Part shown: positions 55,349 to 63,636 of the stretch, in pieces
Numbering within the stretch: position 1 is the first letter of the stretch
How the letters are laid out: every line of letters begins with the position of its first letter
Assembly (NCBI RefSeq): GCF_002295065.1
Contig: NZ_NSGG01000001.1
Location: 695,794 to 759,793, forward strand
DNA: 64,000 nt
Source of the DNA: Mesorhizobium sp. WSM3859
Lineage (GTDB): Bacteria; Pseudomonadota; Alphaproteobacteria; Rhizobiales; Rhizobiaceae
Direction of reading: 5' to 3'
Notes under the pieces: generated by a model
The model's database searches: none
Seen by the model: only the letters and a program-made list of their open reading frames with translations
Told to the model about the DNA's origin: nothing
Position numbers and translations under genes: made by a program

Positions 55349-56266
55349 ATGGCCGAAAGCCGGATCCGCTTCCGCCATCTGCAGGCGTTTCTCGAAGTGG
55401 CGCGGCAAGGCAGCGTCGCGCGCGCGGCCGACTTCCTGCATGTCAGCGCGCCTGCCGTCACCAAGACCTTGCGTGAGCTGGAAGAAGCGCTCGGCGTCGC
55501 CGTGGTCGAGCGTGACGGGCGCGGCATCCGTGTCACCCGTCTCGGCGAGATCTTCCTCGGACACGCCGGCTCGGCGATCTCGGCGCTGAAGCGCGGCGTC
55601 GATTCCGTGCGCCAGGACGGCGCCCTCAATCGTGACCCGATCCGTATCGGCGCGCTGCCGACCGTGTCGGCGCGCGTGATGCCGCTCGCCATGAACCTGT
55701 TCCTCGAGGAGAACACCGGCGCAGCGCTCAAGATCGTCACCGGCGAAAACGCGGTGCTTCTGGAACAACTGCGCGTCGGCGCGCTCGACCTCGTCGTCGG
55801 CCGCCTTGCCGCGCCGGAGCACATGACCGGCTTCTTCTTCGAACACCTCTATTCGGAGCAGGTGCTGTTCGTGGTGCGGGCCGGGCATCCCCTGTCCGAG
55901 CCGGGCGCCGACATCTTCGCACGGCTCGACGAGTTCCCCGTCCTGATGCCGACGCGGGAATCCGTCATCCGGCCTTTCGTCGACCGGCTCTTCATCACCA
56001 ACGGCATGACCGCGCCGGCGACGGAAATCGAAACCGTCTCCGATTCCTTCGGCCGTTCCTTCATGCGCCAGAGCAACGCCGTGTGGATCATCTCGGCCGG
56101 CGTCGTAGCCAACGAGATCGCCAGCGGCGCCTTCGTCGCCCTGCCGGTGGATACGGAAGAGACCAAAGGGCCGGTGGGCTTGACCATGCGCACCGACACC
56201 GCGCCCTCGCCCGCCTTCACCATCCTCTTGCAGACAATCCGCGAGGCCGCGCGCCACCACGCCTGA
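55349..56266 (+). CDS. pcaQ: LysR-family activator of protocatechuate genes
   Basis: This 305-residue LysR-type regulator has the N-terminal helix-turn-helix (RIRFRHLQAFLEVARQGSVARAADFLHVSAPAVTKTLRELEEALG) and a C-terminal inducer-binding domain (RDPIRIGALPTVSARVMPLAMNLFLEENTG). PcaQ activates pcaDCHGB in response to beta-carboxy-muconate-type intermediates and, in S. meliloti, also the protocatechuate importer pcaMNVWX; both target types flank it here. A matching box lies on each side of the gene. Confidence 0.94.
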   Translation: MAESRIRFRHLQAFLEVARQGSVARAADFLHVSAPAVTKTLRELEEALGVAVVERDGRGIRVTRLGEIFLGHAGSAISALKRGVDSVRQDGALNRDPIRIGALPTVSARVMPLAMNLFLEENTGAALKIVTGENAVLLEQLRVGALDLVVGRLAAPEHMTGFFFEHLYSEQVLFVVRAGHPLSEPGADIFARLDEFPVLMPTRESVIRPFVDRLFITNGMTAPATEIETVSDSFGRSFMRQSNAVWIISAGVVANEIASGAFVALPVDTEETKGPVGLTMRTDTAPSPAFTILLQTIREAARHHA

Positions 56267-56293
56267 TGATCGGCCCTGGCAGTTCGAATTCCA

Positions 56294-56309
56294 CTAACCC
56301 AGGGGTTAA
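56294..56309 (+). promoter_or_regulatory. PcaQ box of the pcaM importer operon
   Basis: CTAACC-CAGG-GGTTAA matches ATAACC-N4-GGTTAA at all but the first base. It lies about 140 bases upstream of pcaM and 28 bases after the pcaQ stop, followed by a leader nearly identical to that of pcaD. Confidence 0.82.
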
Positions 56310-56383
56310 TAAAACACCGTAAAATATCATTTTACCGAACCAAACCGCTAGTGCAATGTGACCTCGGAGGATCGAAAGCCGTG
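56294..56383 (+). repeat. pcaM leader, inverted copy of the pcaD leader
   Basis: This is the partner of 55254-55342. The similarity runs through a GGAGGATCGAAA ribosome site and a GTG (56381-56383) that corresponds to the pcaD start codon, then stops. Here the real pcaM start is 65 bases further on, so an unused pcaD-like initiation site remains in the pcaM leader. Confidence 0.85.
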
Positions 56384-56447
56384 CTGTCCGGAGGCAAACG
56401 GAAGACCCGTTTGCCGTCGTGTCGAACGGCCACTGAGGGAGGAGCAG

Positions 56448-57761
56448 ATGTCTCACACTATCGGCAGCAGACCCACTCTATCGGGCATTTCAAGGCGCCA
56501 GTTCATCGCCACGTCGGTGGCCGGCGGCGCGGCACTGGCATTTGGCGGCAAGGCCTTCGCGCAAACCGCCGACGCGCTCAAGGTCGGCTTCGTCAGCCCG
56601 CGCACCGGCCCGCTTGCCGGCTTCGGCGAGACCGATGGCTATGTGCTCGACCTTGCCCGCAAGGCGCTGGCCAACGGCATCGACCTCGGAGGCAAGAAAT
56701 ACAGCGTCGAGATCCTCGACCAGGACACGCAATCCGACCCGTCCCGCGCCGGCCAGCTCGCCAAGGACCTGATCAACAACCAGGCGATCGACCTGATGCT
56801 CGCCGTCTCCACGCCGGAGGTGATCAATCCGGTGGCGGATGCCTGCGAAGCAGCCGGTGTGCCCTGCCTGTCGACGGTCATGCCGTGGGAGGCCTGGTAT
56901 TTCGGCCGTGGCGCCAAGCCCGGCGCGCCCTCGCCTTTCAAATGGACCTATCATTTCGGCTTCGGCGTCGGTGAATTCTTCAAGACCTATATCTCGCAGT
57001 GGAATCTGATCGAGACCAACAAGAAGGTCGGCGTCATGTATCCCAACGACGCCGACGGCAACGCCATCCGCGCCCATCTGGCGCCGCTGCTCGCCAAGCA
57101 GGGTTTCACCATCGTCGATCCCGGCGCCTATGAGACCGGCACCACCGACTATTCCTCGCAGATCGCGCTGTTCAAGCAGGAGGGCGTCGAGATCTTCAAC
57201 TCCTTCCCGATCCCGCCCGATTTCGCCGCCTTCTGGCGCCAGGCAGCGCAGCAGGGCCTGACGAGGCAGATCAAGATCGCCCAGGTGGCCAAGACCGGCC
57301 TGTTCCCCTCCGACATCGAGGCGCTCGGCGATCTCGGCACGAAGATTTCCAGCGCCGCCTACTGGCACAAGGCCTTTCCCTACAAGTCGCCGCTGACAGG
57401 CGTCTCGGGAACCGAGCTTGCCGATGGCTACGAGGCGGCGAGCGGCAAGCAGTGGACGCAGCAGCTCGGCGCCTCGATGTCGCTGCTCGATGCCGGCTTC
57501 GAAGCCCTCAAGGCGAGCTCCAACGCCAAGGACAAGGCGGCGGTCGCCAAGGCGCTGAGCACGCTGAAGACCGAGACCATGATCGGCAAGGTCGACTTCA
57601 CCAGCGGCCCGGTTGCCAATGTCTCGCCTGGCCCGATCATCGGCACGCAATGGGTCGCCGCCAAGGAAGGCTCGAAGTTCCCGCTCGACTATGTCGTGAC
57701 CGAAAACGCCACCGATCCGAAGGTGCCGGTCGAGGCCAAGCTCCAGCCGTATAACGGCTGA
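56448..57761 (+). CDS. pcaM: Protocatechuate ABC importer, periplasmic binding protein
   Basis: This 437-residue branched-chain-amino-acid-type (Peripla_BP_6) binding protein carries a twin-arginine signal (SRRQFIATSVAGGAALAFGGKAFA, residues about 16-38), so it is likely exported folded by Tat. The mature part has LKVGFVSPRTGPLAGFGETDG and GVMYPNDADGNAIRAHLAPLLAKQGF. In Sinorhizobium the PcaQ-controlled importer pcaMNVWX brings in protocatechuate, and promoter and gene order here match. ATG 56448 follows GGAGGAGCAG. Confidence 0.88.
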   Translation: MSHTIGSRPTLSGISRRQFIATSVAGGAALAFGGKAFAQTADALKVGFVSPRTGPLAGFGETDGYVLDLARKALANGIDLGGKKYSVEILDQDTQSDPSRAGQLAKDLINNQAIDLMLAVSTPEVINPVADACEAAGVPCLSTVMPWEAWYFGRGAKPGAPSPFKWTYHFGFGVGEFFKTYISQWNLIETNKKVGVMYPNDADGNAIRAHLAPLLAKQGFTIVDPGAYETGTTDYSSQIALFKQEGVEIFNSFPIPPDFAAFWRQAAQQGLTRQIKIAQVAKTGLFPSDIEALGDLGTKISSAAYWHKAFPYKSPLTGVSGTELADGYEAASGKQWTQQLGASMSLLDAGFEALKASSNAKDKAAVAKALSTLKTETMIGKVDFTSGPVANVSPGPIIGTQWVAAKEGSKFPLDYVVTENATDPKVPVEAKLQPYNG

Positions 57762-57780
57762 TCCGTCGAGGGACCGCATC

Positions 57781-58521
57781 GTGAACGCCATGCCCAACGG
57801 TGCGATCCTCAGTGCCGCCGGCATCCACAAGCGCTTCGGCGCGCTTGTGGTGCTCGACGACATCGACTTCGCCATGGGCGCCGAAGAGGCGGTGGGCATC
57901 GTCGGCCCGAACGGCGCCGGCAAGACGACGCTGCTCAGCGTGCTTTCCGGCGCCTATCCACCAAGCGCTGGAACGATTGCCTTCAAGGGCGATGACGTGA
58001 CAGCGCTGCCGGCGACGCAGCGCTGCCGGCTGGGCCTCGTCCGAACGCACCAGGTGCCAAAACCCTTCGGCGGCATGACCGCTTTCGAGAATGTCTTCGT
58101 CGCCGCTTCGCATGGCGCCGGCCTCGGCCGCGACGAGGCCTATGAGGAATCGCTTGGGTCACTGAAACTCTGCGGCATGCTGGGTGTCGCCAACCGGCGC
58201 GCCGAGACGCTTGGCCTGCTCGACCGCAAGCGGCTGGAGCTGGCGCGCGCGCTGGCGGCGAAGCCTACGCTGCTTCTGCTCGACGAGATCGGTGGCGGCC
58301 TGACCGATGGCGAGGCCGCCGAGCTCGTCGAGACCATCCGCGAATTGCGCCGCCGCAAGATCGGCATCGTCTGGATCGAGCATATCGTCCACATCCTTCT
58401 GCAGGTGGCCGAGCGGCTGATCTGCATGGATGCAGGAAAGATCATCGCCGACGGCGACCCGCGGGCGGTAATGGCCGACCCGCAGGTGATCAGTGCCTAT
58501 CTCGGCGGAGGCCCGAAATGA
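57781..58521 (+). CDS. Branched-chain-type ABC ATP-binding protein (LivG-like) of the pcaM importer
   Basis: This 246-residue ATPase has Walker A GPNGAGKTT, Walker B LLLLDEIGGGL and a weak signature region LGLLDRKRLELARAL in place of LSGGQ. Degenerate signatures are frequent in LivG-type proteins, but DEI instead of DEP is unusual. GTG 57781 is the most upstream start, with a possible ATG at 57790. It follows pcaM by 19 bases and overlaps the next ATPase gene (ATGA). Confidence 0.9.
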   Translation: MNAMPNGAILSAAGIHKRFGALVVLDDIDFAMGAEEAVGIVGPNGAGKTTLLSVLSGAYPPSAGTIAFKGDDVTALPATQRCRLGLVRTHQVPKPFGGMTAFENVFVAASHGAGLGRDEAYEESLGSLKLCGMLGVANRRAETLGLLDRKRLELARALAAKPTLLLLDEIGGGLTDGEAAELVETIRELRRRKIGIVWIEHIVHILLQVAERLICMDAGKIIADGDPRAVMADPQVISAYLGGGPK

Positions 58522-59246
58522 GCCTGCTGTCGGTCGAGGATCTGGTCGTCCGGCATGGCCTGCTGCAGGCGGTGCGCGGCGTGAGCTTCGGGATCGAGCG
58601 CGGCGAGACGCTGGCGCTGGTCGGCGCCAACGGCGCTGGCAAGACGACGTTGTTGAGGGCGATCGCCGGCGCGCACCAGGCAGCCTCCGGCCGCGTGGTC
58701 TTCGACGGCGCCGACCTTTCCGGCGTGCCTTCGCATGAGCGCGTCCGCAAGGGCATCGCGCTGGTGCCCGAAGGCCGTCGGCTCTTCGTGCAGATGACGG
58801 TCGAGGAAAATCTCCTGCTCGGACGCGCCGCCGGCCGTCCGGGCGACTGGAGCGTCGAGCGCGTGCTCGAAACCTTCCCCAACCTCAAGCTGCGCCGCCA
58901 CGCCAAGGCCGGGCATCTCTCCGGCGGCGAGCAGCAGGCGACGGCGATCGGCCGCGCGCTGATGAGCAATCCCGACCTGCTCCTGCTCGACGAGGTCTCG
59001 CTCGGCCTGTCGCCGCTTGTCGTCGACCGCGTCTATGCCTCCCTTCAGGGTTTGATCAGCTCCGGCACGACGATCATCCTCGTCGAGCAGGACCTCAACC
59101 GCGCCCTCTCGGTCTCCAACAAGGTCATCTGCATGCTGGAGGGCCGGGTCGCGCTTGCAGGCGACAGCAAGAATGTCTCACGTGACGAGGTGACCAAAGC
59201 CTATTTCGGCCTGCACCGCAAAGGCGCCGGGGGCGTGCCGGCATGA
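58518..59246 (+). CDS. Branched-chain-type ABC ATP-binding protein (LivF-like) of the pcaM importer
   Basis: This 242-residue ATPase has Walker A GANGAGKTT, signature LSGGEQQATAIGRAL, Walker B LLLLDEVSLGLSP and the switch region TIILVEQDLN. VPEGRRLFVQMTVEENLLLG is typical of LivF. It pairs with the LivG-like protein as a heterodimer under the two permeases. Start and stop overlap its neighbours by four bases each. Confidence 0.93.
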   Translation: MSLLSVEDLVVRHGLLQAVRGVSFGIERGETLALVGANGAGKTTLLRAIAGAHQAASGRVVFDGADLSGVPSHERVRKGIALVPEGRRLFVQMTVEENLLLGRAAGRPGDWSVERVLETFPNLKLRRHAKAGHLSGGEQQATAIGRALMSNPDLLLLDEVSLGLSPLVVDRVYASLQGLISSGTTIILVEQDLNRALSVSNKVICMLEGRVALAGDSKNVSRDEVTKAYFGLHRKGAGGVPA

Positions 59247-60139
59247 TGAACCAGATCGTCCAGGGCATCCTGCTCGGCGGCTACTACGCGCTGATCGCCT
59301 GCGGCCTCTCCTTCATGTTCTCGGTGATGCGCATCATCAACCTGGCGCATGGCAGCCTCGCCGTGCTGTCGGCCTTCGCGCTGTGGCTGCTCGCCTCGCG
59401 CTTCCACATCTCGCCTTTCCTGGGCCTCGCCATCGTGTTGCCGCTGATGGCGGTGATCGGCTGGGCCTTGCAGCGCTTCCTGCTCGAGCGCAGCGCGCGC
59501 GGCGGCGCGCTGCTGCCGATCCTCACCACCTTCGGCCTCGCCATCGTCATCGACAATGTGCTGTTCGAGCAGTTCGGCGCCGACACCCGCTCGCTGGCGC
59601 CCTTCATCGGCAGCCTGTCCTACGATTCCTGGGAATGGCCGGGCAGCATCTATGTCGGCAAGCTCGCGGTGATCATCTTCGTCACCGCGGTCGTCCTGCT
59701 CGGCGGACTGCAGCTCTTCCTTACCCGCACCGGGCTCGGCCGCTCGATCCGCGCCACGTCGGAAGACCCCGATACCGCTGGCCTCGTCGGCGTCGATGCG
59801 CGCCGCGCCAACGCCTTGGCCGCCGCCATTGCCATGGTCACGGTCGGTCTCGCCGGCGCCTTCCTCGGCATGCGCGCCACCTTCGATCCCTATGCGGGCG
59901 CGACGCAATTGCTGTTCGCCTTCGAGGCAGCCGTCATCGGCGGCGCCGGTTCGCTCTGGGGCACGCTGGTCGGCGGCATCGTGCTGGCGCTCGCCCAGAC
60001 GCTCGGCGCCAAGGTACACCCGCAAGGCTTTCTCATCGGCGGCCATGTCGCCTTCCTGATCGTGCTGTTCATCCGGCTCTACACTTCCGGCCTCGGCCTG
60101 CGCGGCTTGCTGCGGTTCTCGACGGGGAAGGTGTCATGA
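59243..60139 (+). CDS. Branched-chain-type ABC permease (LivH-like) of the pcaM importer
   Basis: This 298-residue permease has about eight hydrophobic helices, the LivH opening NQIVQGILLGGYYALIACGLSFMFSVMRIINLAHGS, the loop RATSEDPDTAGLVGVDARRANALA and VIGGAGSLWGTLVGG near the end. It forms the channel with the LivM-like permease. Two ATGs (59243, 59246) are adjacent; the first overlaps the ATPase stop. Confidence 0.93.
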   Translation: MMNQIVQGILLGGYYALIACGLSFMFSVMRIINLAHGSLAVLSAFALWLLASRFHISPFLGLAIVLPLMAVIGWALQRFLLERSARGGALLPILTTFGLAIVIDNVLFEQFGADTRSLAPFIGSLSYDSWEWPGSIYVGKLAVIIFVTAVVLLGGLQLFLTRTGLGRSIRATSEDPDTAGLVGVDARRANALAAAIAMVTVGLAGAFLGMRATFDPYAGATQLLFAFEAAVIGGAGSLWGTLVGGIVLALAQTLGAKVHPQGFLIGGHVAFLIVLFIRLYTSGLGLRGLLRFSTGKVS

Positions 60140-61197
60140 GCGCAGCTTCCCCCGTCATCGAGCGCGGCACTGCCGCCTCGCGCATCGCCGGCTTCGGCGT
60201 CGCGATCATCATCCTGCTGCTTGCCCTCGCGCCGCAGTTCCTCTCCGCAGGCGCGGTCGACCGCATGACCGCTTTGTTCATCTATGTCATCCTCGCCGCG
60301 ATGTGGAATGCGCTCGCCGGCTTCGGCGGGCTGGTCTCGGTCGGCCAGCAGGTATTCTTCGGCCTCGGCGCCTACTTCGCCATCCGTCTCGCCAATGCCG
60401 GGCTCAATCCGTTCGTCTCGCTGTTCGTTTCGGCGGTCATCGTCGGCGCCGTGTCGTGGCCGATTTCGCTGTTCATGCTGCGCTTGAGGAACGGCGAGTT
60501 CGCCATCGGCATGTGGGTGATAGCGGCACTCACGCACCTTCTCGTCAATCTCGACCGGTTGATCCAAGGCGAGACCGGAACCTCGCTGATCTCGCTCAAC
60601 GTCTACGACGCGTCGACACGCAGGCTAACCATCTACTGGCTGGCGCTGGCCTCGATGACGGCGCTGCTCGCCGTCCTGTTCGGCCTGCTGCGCGGCAGCA
60701 CGGGTGCCGCCATCCGCGCTATCCGCGACAATGAGGACGCGGCAGCCTCCATCGGCGTGCGCGTCACCGGCACCAAGCGGCTGCTCTTCGTGCTCGCCGC
60801 CTTCGGCATCGGCGTCGCCGGCGCGCTGTGGCTGGCGACCGCGATCACCTTCCAGCCGAAAACTTATTTCAGCGTGCAGTGGACGGCCTACATGATCTTC
60901 ATGGTGCTGGTCGGCGGCATCGGCACCTTCGAGGGCGCGATCCTCGGCGCGCTGCTGTTCTTTCTCATCGAGACGTGGTTCGGCGGCACCGGCGTCTGGT
61001 ACCTGATCGGCCTCGGCGCCACGGCGCTGGTCTTCTCGCTGCTCTTGCCGCGTGGCCTGTGGGGGACGCTCGAAGAACGCTTCGGCTGGCGCCTGTTGTC
61101 GGTCGGCTACCGCGTCAGGCTGCCTGTCAACGCAAGCGACACGACCGGTGGGACCGCTTCGCCGGCACAGGTAACAACATCGCGGGAGAAAGCGTGA
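60136..61197 (+). CDS. Branched-chain-type ABC permease (LivM-like) of the pcaM importer
   Basis: This 353-residue permease has about nine hydrophobic helices, the LivM signatures IYVILAAMWNALAGFGGLVSVGQQVFFGLGAY and IRAIRDNEDAAASIGVRVTGTKRLLF, and VGGIGTFEGAILGALLFF. It ends with a polar tail of about 25 residues (NASDTTGGTASPAQVTTSREKA) beyond the last helix. The start overlaps the LivH-like stop, and the stop overlaps the SDR start (GTGA), linking transport to the next enzymes. Confidence 0.93.
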   Translation: MSAASPVIERGTAASRIAGFGVAIIILLLALAPQFLSAGAVDRMTALFIYVILAAMWNALAGFGGLVSVGQQVFFGLGAYFAIRLANAGLNPFVSLFVSAVIVGAVSWPISLFMLRLRNGEFAIGMWVIAALTHLLVNLDRLIQGETGTSLISLNVYDASTRRLTIYWLALASMTALLAVLFGLLRGSTGAAIRAIRDNEDAAASIGVRVTGTKRLLFVLAAFGIGVAGALWLATAITFQPKTYFSVQWTAYMIFMVLVGGIGTFEGAILGALLFFLIETWFGGTGVWYLIGLGATALVFSLLLPRGLWGTLEERFGWRLLSVGYRVRLPVNASDTTGGTASPAQVTTSREKA

Positions 61198-61985
61198 GCA
61201 TGCTGTTCGGCAAGACGATCCTCATCACCGGCGTCGCGTCGGGCATCGGCGCCCGCACGGCGGAACTGGCGGGCCAACTTGGCGCCGATGTGATCGGCGT
61301 CGACATGCGCGAGCCGGCCGATCATCAGGGCATCTTCGTCAAGGCCGACATCTCGTCCAAGGCGGGCGTCGACGATCTTGTCGCGCAACTGCCGCAGCGT
61401 CTGGATGCGCTGTGCAACGTCGCCGGCCTCTCCGGCAACACCGGCGCGGCATCGACGCTCGCCGTCAATTTCTACGGCCTGCGCGCGCTCTCGGAGGAGC
61501 TGGCGCCGAAACTTCGCGAGGGCGGCGCCATCGTCAACGTCGCTTCGATCGCGGGCTATGGCTGGCGCGCCAATCTCAACCGCGCCGCCTCGATGGTGAG
61601 CGTCGAAGGCTTTCCCGATGTCGCCAAGGTGATCGCCGACCACGCGGTCAAGAACGAGGAAGGCTACCCGGTCTCGAAGGAGCTCCTGCTCCTGTGGACC
61701 TTCCGCGCCGCGCATCAGGAGCTGTTCAAGAGCCGTGGCATCCGCGTCAACGCGGTGAGCCCGGGCCCGGTGGAGACGCCGATCCTCAAACAGTTCCGTA
61801 GCGTGCTGGGCGACGCGAAGGTCGACAGCGACATCGCCCGGGTCGGCCGAGCCGGCGCATCGGGCGACATCGCGCCGGTCGTGCTGTTCCTGTGCTCGGA
61901 TGGCGCGCGCTGGATCAATGGGGCCAACGTGCCCGTCGACGGCGGCCTTGAAGCATCTATAAACGCCGAAGTGCTCGGCTTCTAA
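61194..61985 (+). CDS. Short-chain dehydrogenase, coniferyl-alcohol-dehydrogenase-like
   Basis: This 263-residue classical SDR has TGVASGIG (coenzyme loop), NVAGLSGNTG, NVASIAGYG (catalytic Ser) and YPVSK (Tyr-Lys). A C-terminal WINGANVPVDGGLEA completes the fold. The absence of a Lys/Arg after the first beta-strand, with VDM instead, points to NAD. Overall it resembles coniferyl-alcohol dehydrogenase/3-alpha-HSD-like SDRs. GTG 61194 overlaps the permease stop; ATG 61200 is an alternative. Downstream is a vanillin-dehydrogenase-like gene, so a lignin-monomer role is reasonable but unproven. Confidence 0.83.
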   Translation: MSMLFGKTILITGVASGIGARTAELAGQLGADVIGVDMREPADHQGIFVKADISSKAGVDDLVAQLPQRLDALCNVAGLSGNTGAASTLAVNFYGLRALSEELAPKLREGGAIVNVASIAGYGWRANLNRAASMVSVEGFPDVAKVIADHAVKNEEGYPVSKELLLLWTFRAAHQELFKSRGIRVNAVSPGPVETPILKQFRSVLGDAKVDSDIARVGRAGASGDIAPVVLFLCSDGARWINGANVPVDGGLEASINAEVLGF

Positions 61986-62021
61986 TTTTGTAGCGCTCCA
62001 GCGGGAGCGAGGGAGAGAACA

Positions 62022-63467
62022 ATGGATATCGGACTTCTGATCGATGGCGACGAGCGAGCGGCAACCGGCAAGGCGTCCTACGAGCGCCTGGACCCCTTCA
62101 CCGGCAAGCTCGCGACACGCGCCGCCGCCGCGAGCATTGCCGACGCCAATGCCGCCGCCGATGCGGCAGCCGTAGCGTTCGATGCTTGGTCGAAGATCGG
62201 TCCCGGCGAGCGCCGGACGCTGCTCTTGAAGGCGGCCGATGTGATGGCTTCGAAGGTTGGCGGGTTCACGAAGTTGATGATGGAAGAGACCGGCGCTACT
62301 GCACCCTGGGCCGGCTTCAACGTCATGCTGGCCTCCAACATGCTGCGCGAGGCGGCGGCGATGACCACGCAGATTTCCGGCGAGGTTATTCCGTCCGACA
62401 AGCCCGGCACGCTGGCCATGGCGATCCGTCAGCCGGCCGGCGTCTGCCTCGGCATCGCGCCGTGGAACGCGCCGGTCATCCTCGGCACGCGCGCGCTGGC
62501 CATGCCGCTCGCCTGTGGCAACACGGTGGTGCTGAAGGCGTCCGAAATGTGCCCGGGCACGCATCGCCTGATCGGCCAGGTACTGGTCGAGGCCGGCCTG
62601 CCCAAAGGCGTCGTCAACGTCGTCACCAACGACCCGAAGGACGCGGCGGCAATCGTCGAAGCGCTGATCGCGCATCCGGCGGTCAAGCGCGTCAATTTCA
62701 CCGGCTCGACCAAGGTCGGCCGCATCATCGCCGAACTCTCCGGACGGCACCTCAAGCCGGCCCTGCTCGAGCTCGGCGGCAAGGCACCGCTCGTCGTGCT
62801 CGACGACGCCGACATCGACGCGGCCGTGAATGCCGCTGTTTTCGGCGCCTTCATGCATCAGGGCCAGATCTGCATGTCGACCGAACGTCTTATCGTTGAC
62901 GAGAAGATCGCCGACGAGTTCGTCGCCAAGCTTGCCGCCCGTGCCTCAAAACTTCCGGCCGGCGATCCGCGCGGCCATGTCGTGCTGGGCTCGCTGATCA
63001 GCAGCCAGGCCGCCGACAAGATGGAGGAGCTGATTGCCGACGCGACCGCGAAAGGTGCAAAGCTTGCCGCCGGCGGCAAGCGGACGGGCACAGTCGTGGA
63101 AGCAACGCTCCTCGATCACGTGACGCCCGCCATGCGCGTCTACGCGGAAGAATCCTTCGGCCCGGTGAAGCCGGTCATTCGCGTCAAGGGCGAGGAAGAA
63201 GCAGTGCGCGTCGCCAACGATACCGAATACGGCCTGTCGTCGGCCGTCTTCAGCCGCGACATTCGCCGCGCCATGGCGGTTGCCGCGCGCATCCAGGCCG
63301 GCATTTGCCATATCAACGGCCCGACTGTCGGCGACGAGGCGCAGATGCCGTTCGGCGGCGTCAAGGGTTCGGGCTATGGCCGCTTCGGCGGCAAGGCCTC
63401 GATCGCCGAATTCACCGACCTGCGCTGGGTGACGATCGAGGACCCAGGCCAGCACTACCCGTTCTGA
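62022..63467 (+). CDS. Aldehyde dehydrogenase, vanillin/benzaldehyde-dehydrogenase-like
   Basis: This 481-residue NAD(P)-dependent ALDH has all catalytic residues: Asn149 (APWNAP), Glu250 (LLELGGKAP) and Cys284 (GQICMSTER). The GQICMSTER..GICHINGPTVGDEAQMPFGGVKGSGYGRFGGKASIAEFTDLRW pattern is that of vanillin and salicylaldehyde dehydrogenases (Vdh/NahF group). It would turn vanillin, 4-hydroxybenzaldehyde or protocatechualdehyde into the acid that feeds PobA and the pca pathway. A GGGAGAGAAC site precedes the ATG. It is the last gene of the pcaM-led operon as far as visible. Confidence 0.9.
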   Translation: MDIGLLIDGDERAATGKASYERLDPFTGKLATRAAAASIADANAAADAAAVAFDAWSKIGPGERRTLLLKAADVMASKVGGFTKLMMEETGATAPWAGFNVMLASNMLREAAAMTTQISGEVIPSDKPGTLAMAIRQPAGVCLGIAPWNAPVILGTRALAMPLACGNTVVLKASEMCPGTHRLIGQVLVEAGLPKGVVNVVTNDPKDAAAIVEALIAHPAVKRVNFTGSTKVGRIIAELSGRHLKPALLELGGKAPLVVLDDADIDAAVNAAVFGAFMHQGQICMSTERLIVDEKIADEFVAKLAARASKLPAGDPRGHVVLGSLISSQAADKMEELIADATAKGAKLAAGGKRTGTVVEATLLDHVTPAMRVYAEESFGPVKPVIRVKGEEEAVRVANDTEYGLSSAVFSRDIRRAMAVAARIQAGICHINGPTVGDEAQMPFGGVKGSGYGRFGGKASIAEFTDLRWVTIEDPGQHYPF

Positions 63468-63636
63468 TTAGCAGCATCTTCCTTCTCCCCTTGCGAGGGC
63501 TTTGCACGGGGGAGCGAGTTCTGTTTGTTGGGCTAGTGAGGCGCTTTTTGAAGGCCGGTGGAGCGGTTTTCGGCGGCTTTGCGGGGCATTTGCCGGGCTA
63601 GGCGGCCGATCCGCTGGATTGCGGACGCACTCCTCC
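63468..63636. other. Gap between the aldehyde dehydrogenase and the transposase remnant
   Basis: This 169-base stretch after the ALDH stop holds a weak inverted pair (CTCCCCTTGCGAGGG with CACGGGGGAGCGAG, 63486-63517) that could act as a terminator. Presumably the outer end of the insertion sequence is here too; I could not locate a terminal inverted repeat because the other end lies outside the window. Confidence 0.4.

Noticed and set aside
61107..62858. 583-codon minus-strand frame opposite the SDR and ALDH genes
   Set aside because: Shadow of two genes with intact catalytic motifs; composition biased to Arg, Ala, Gly and Asp.
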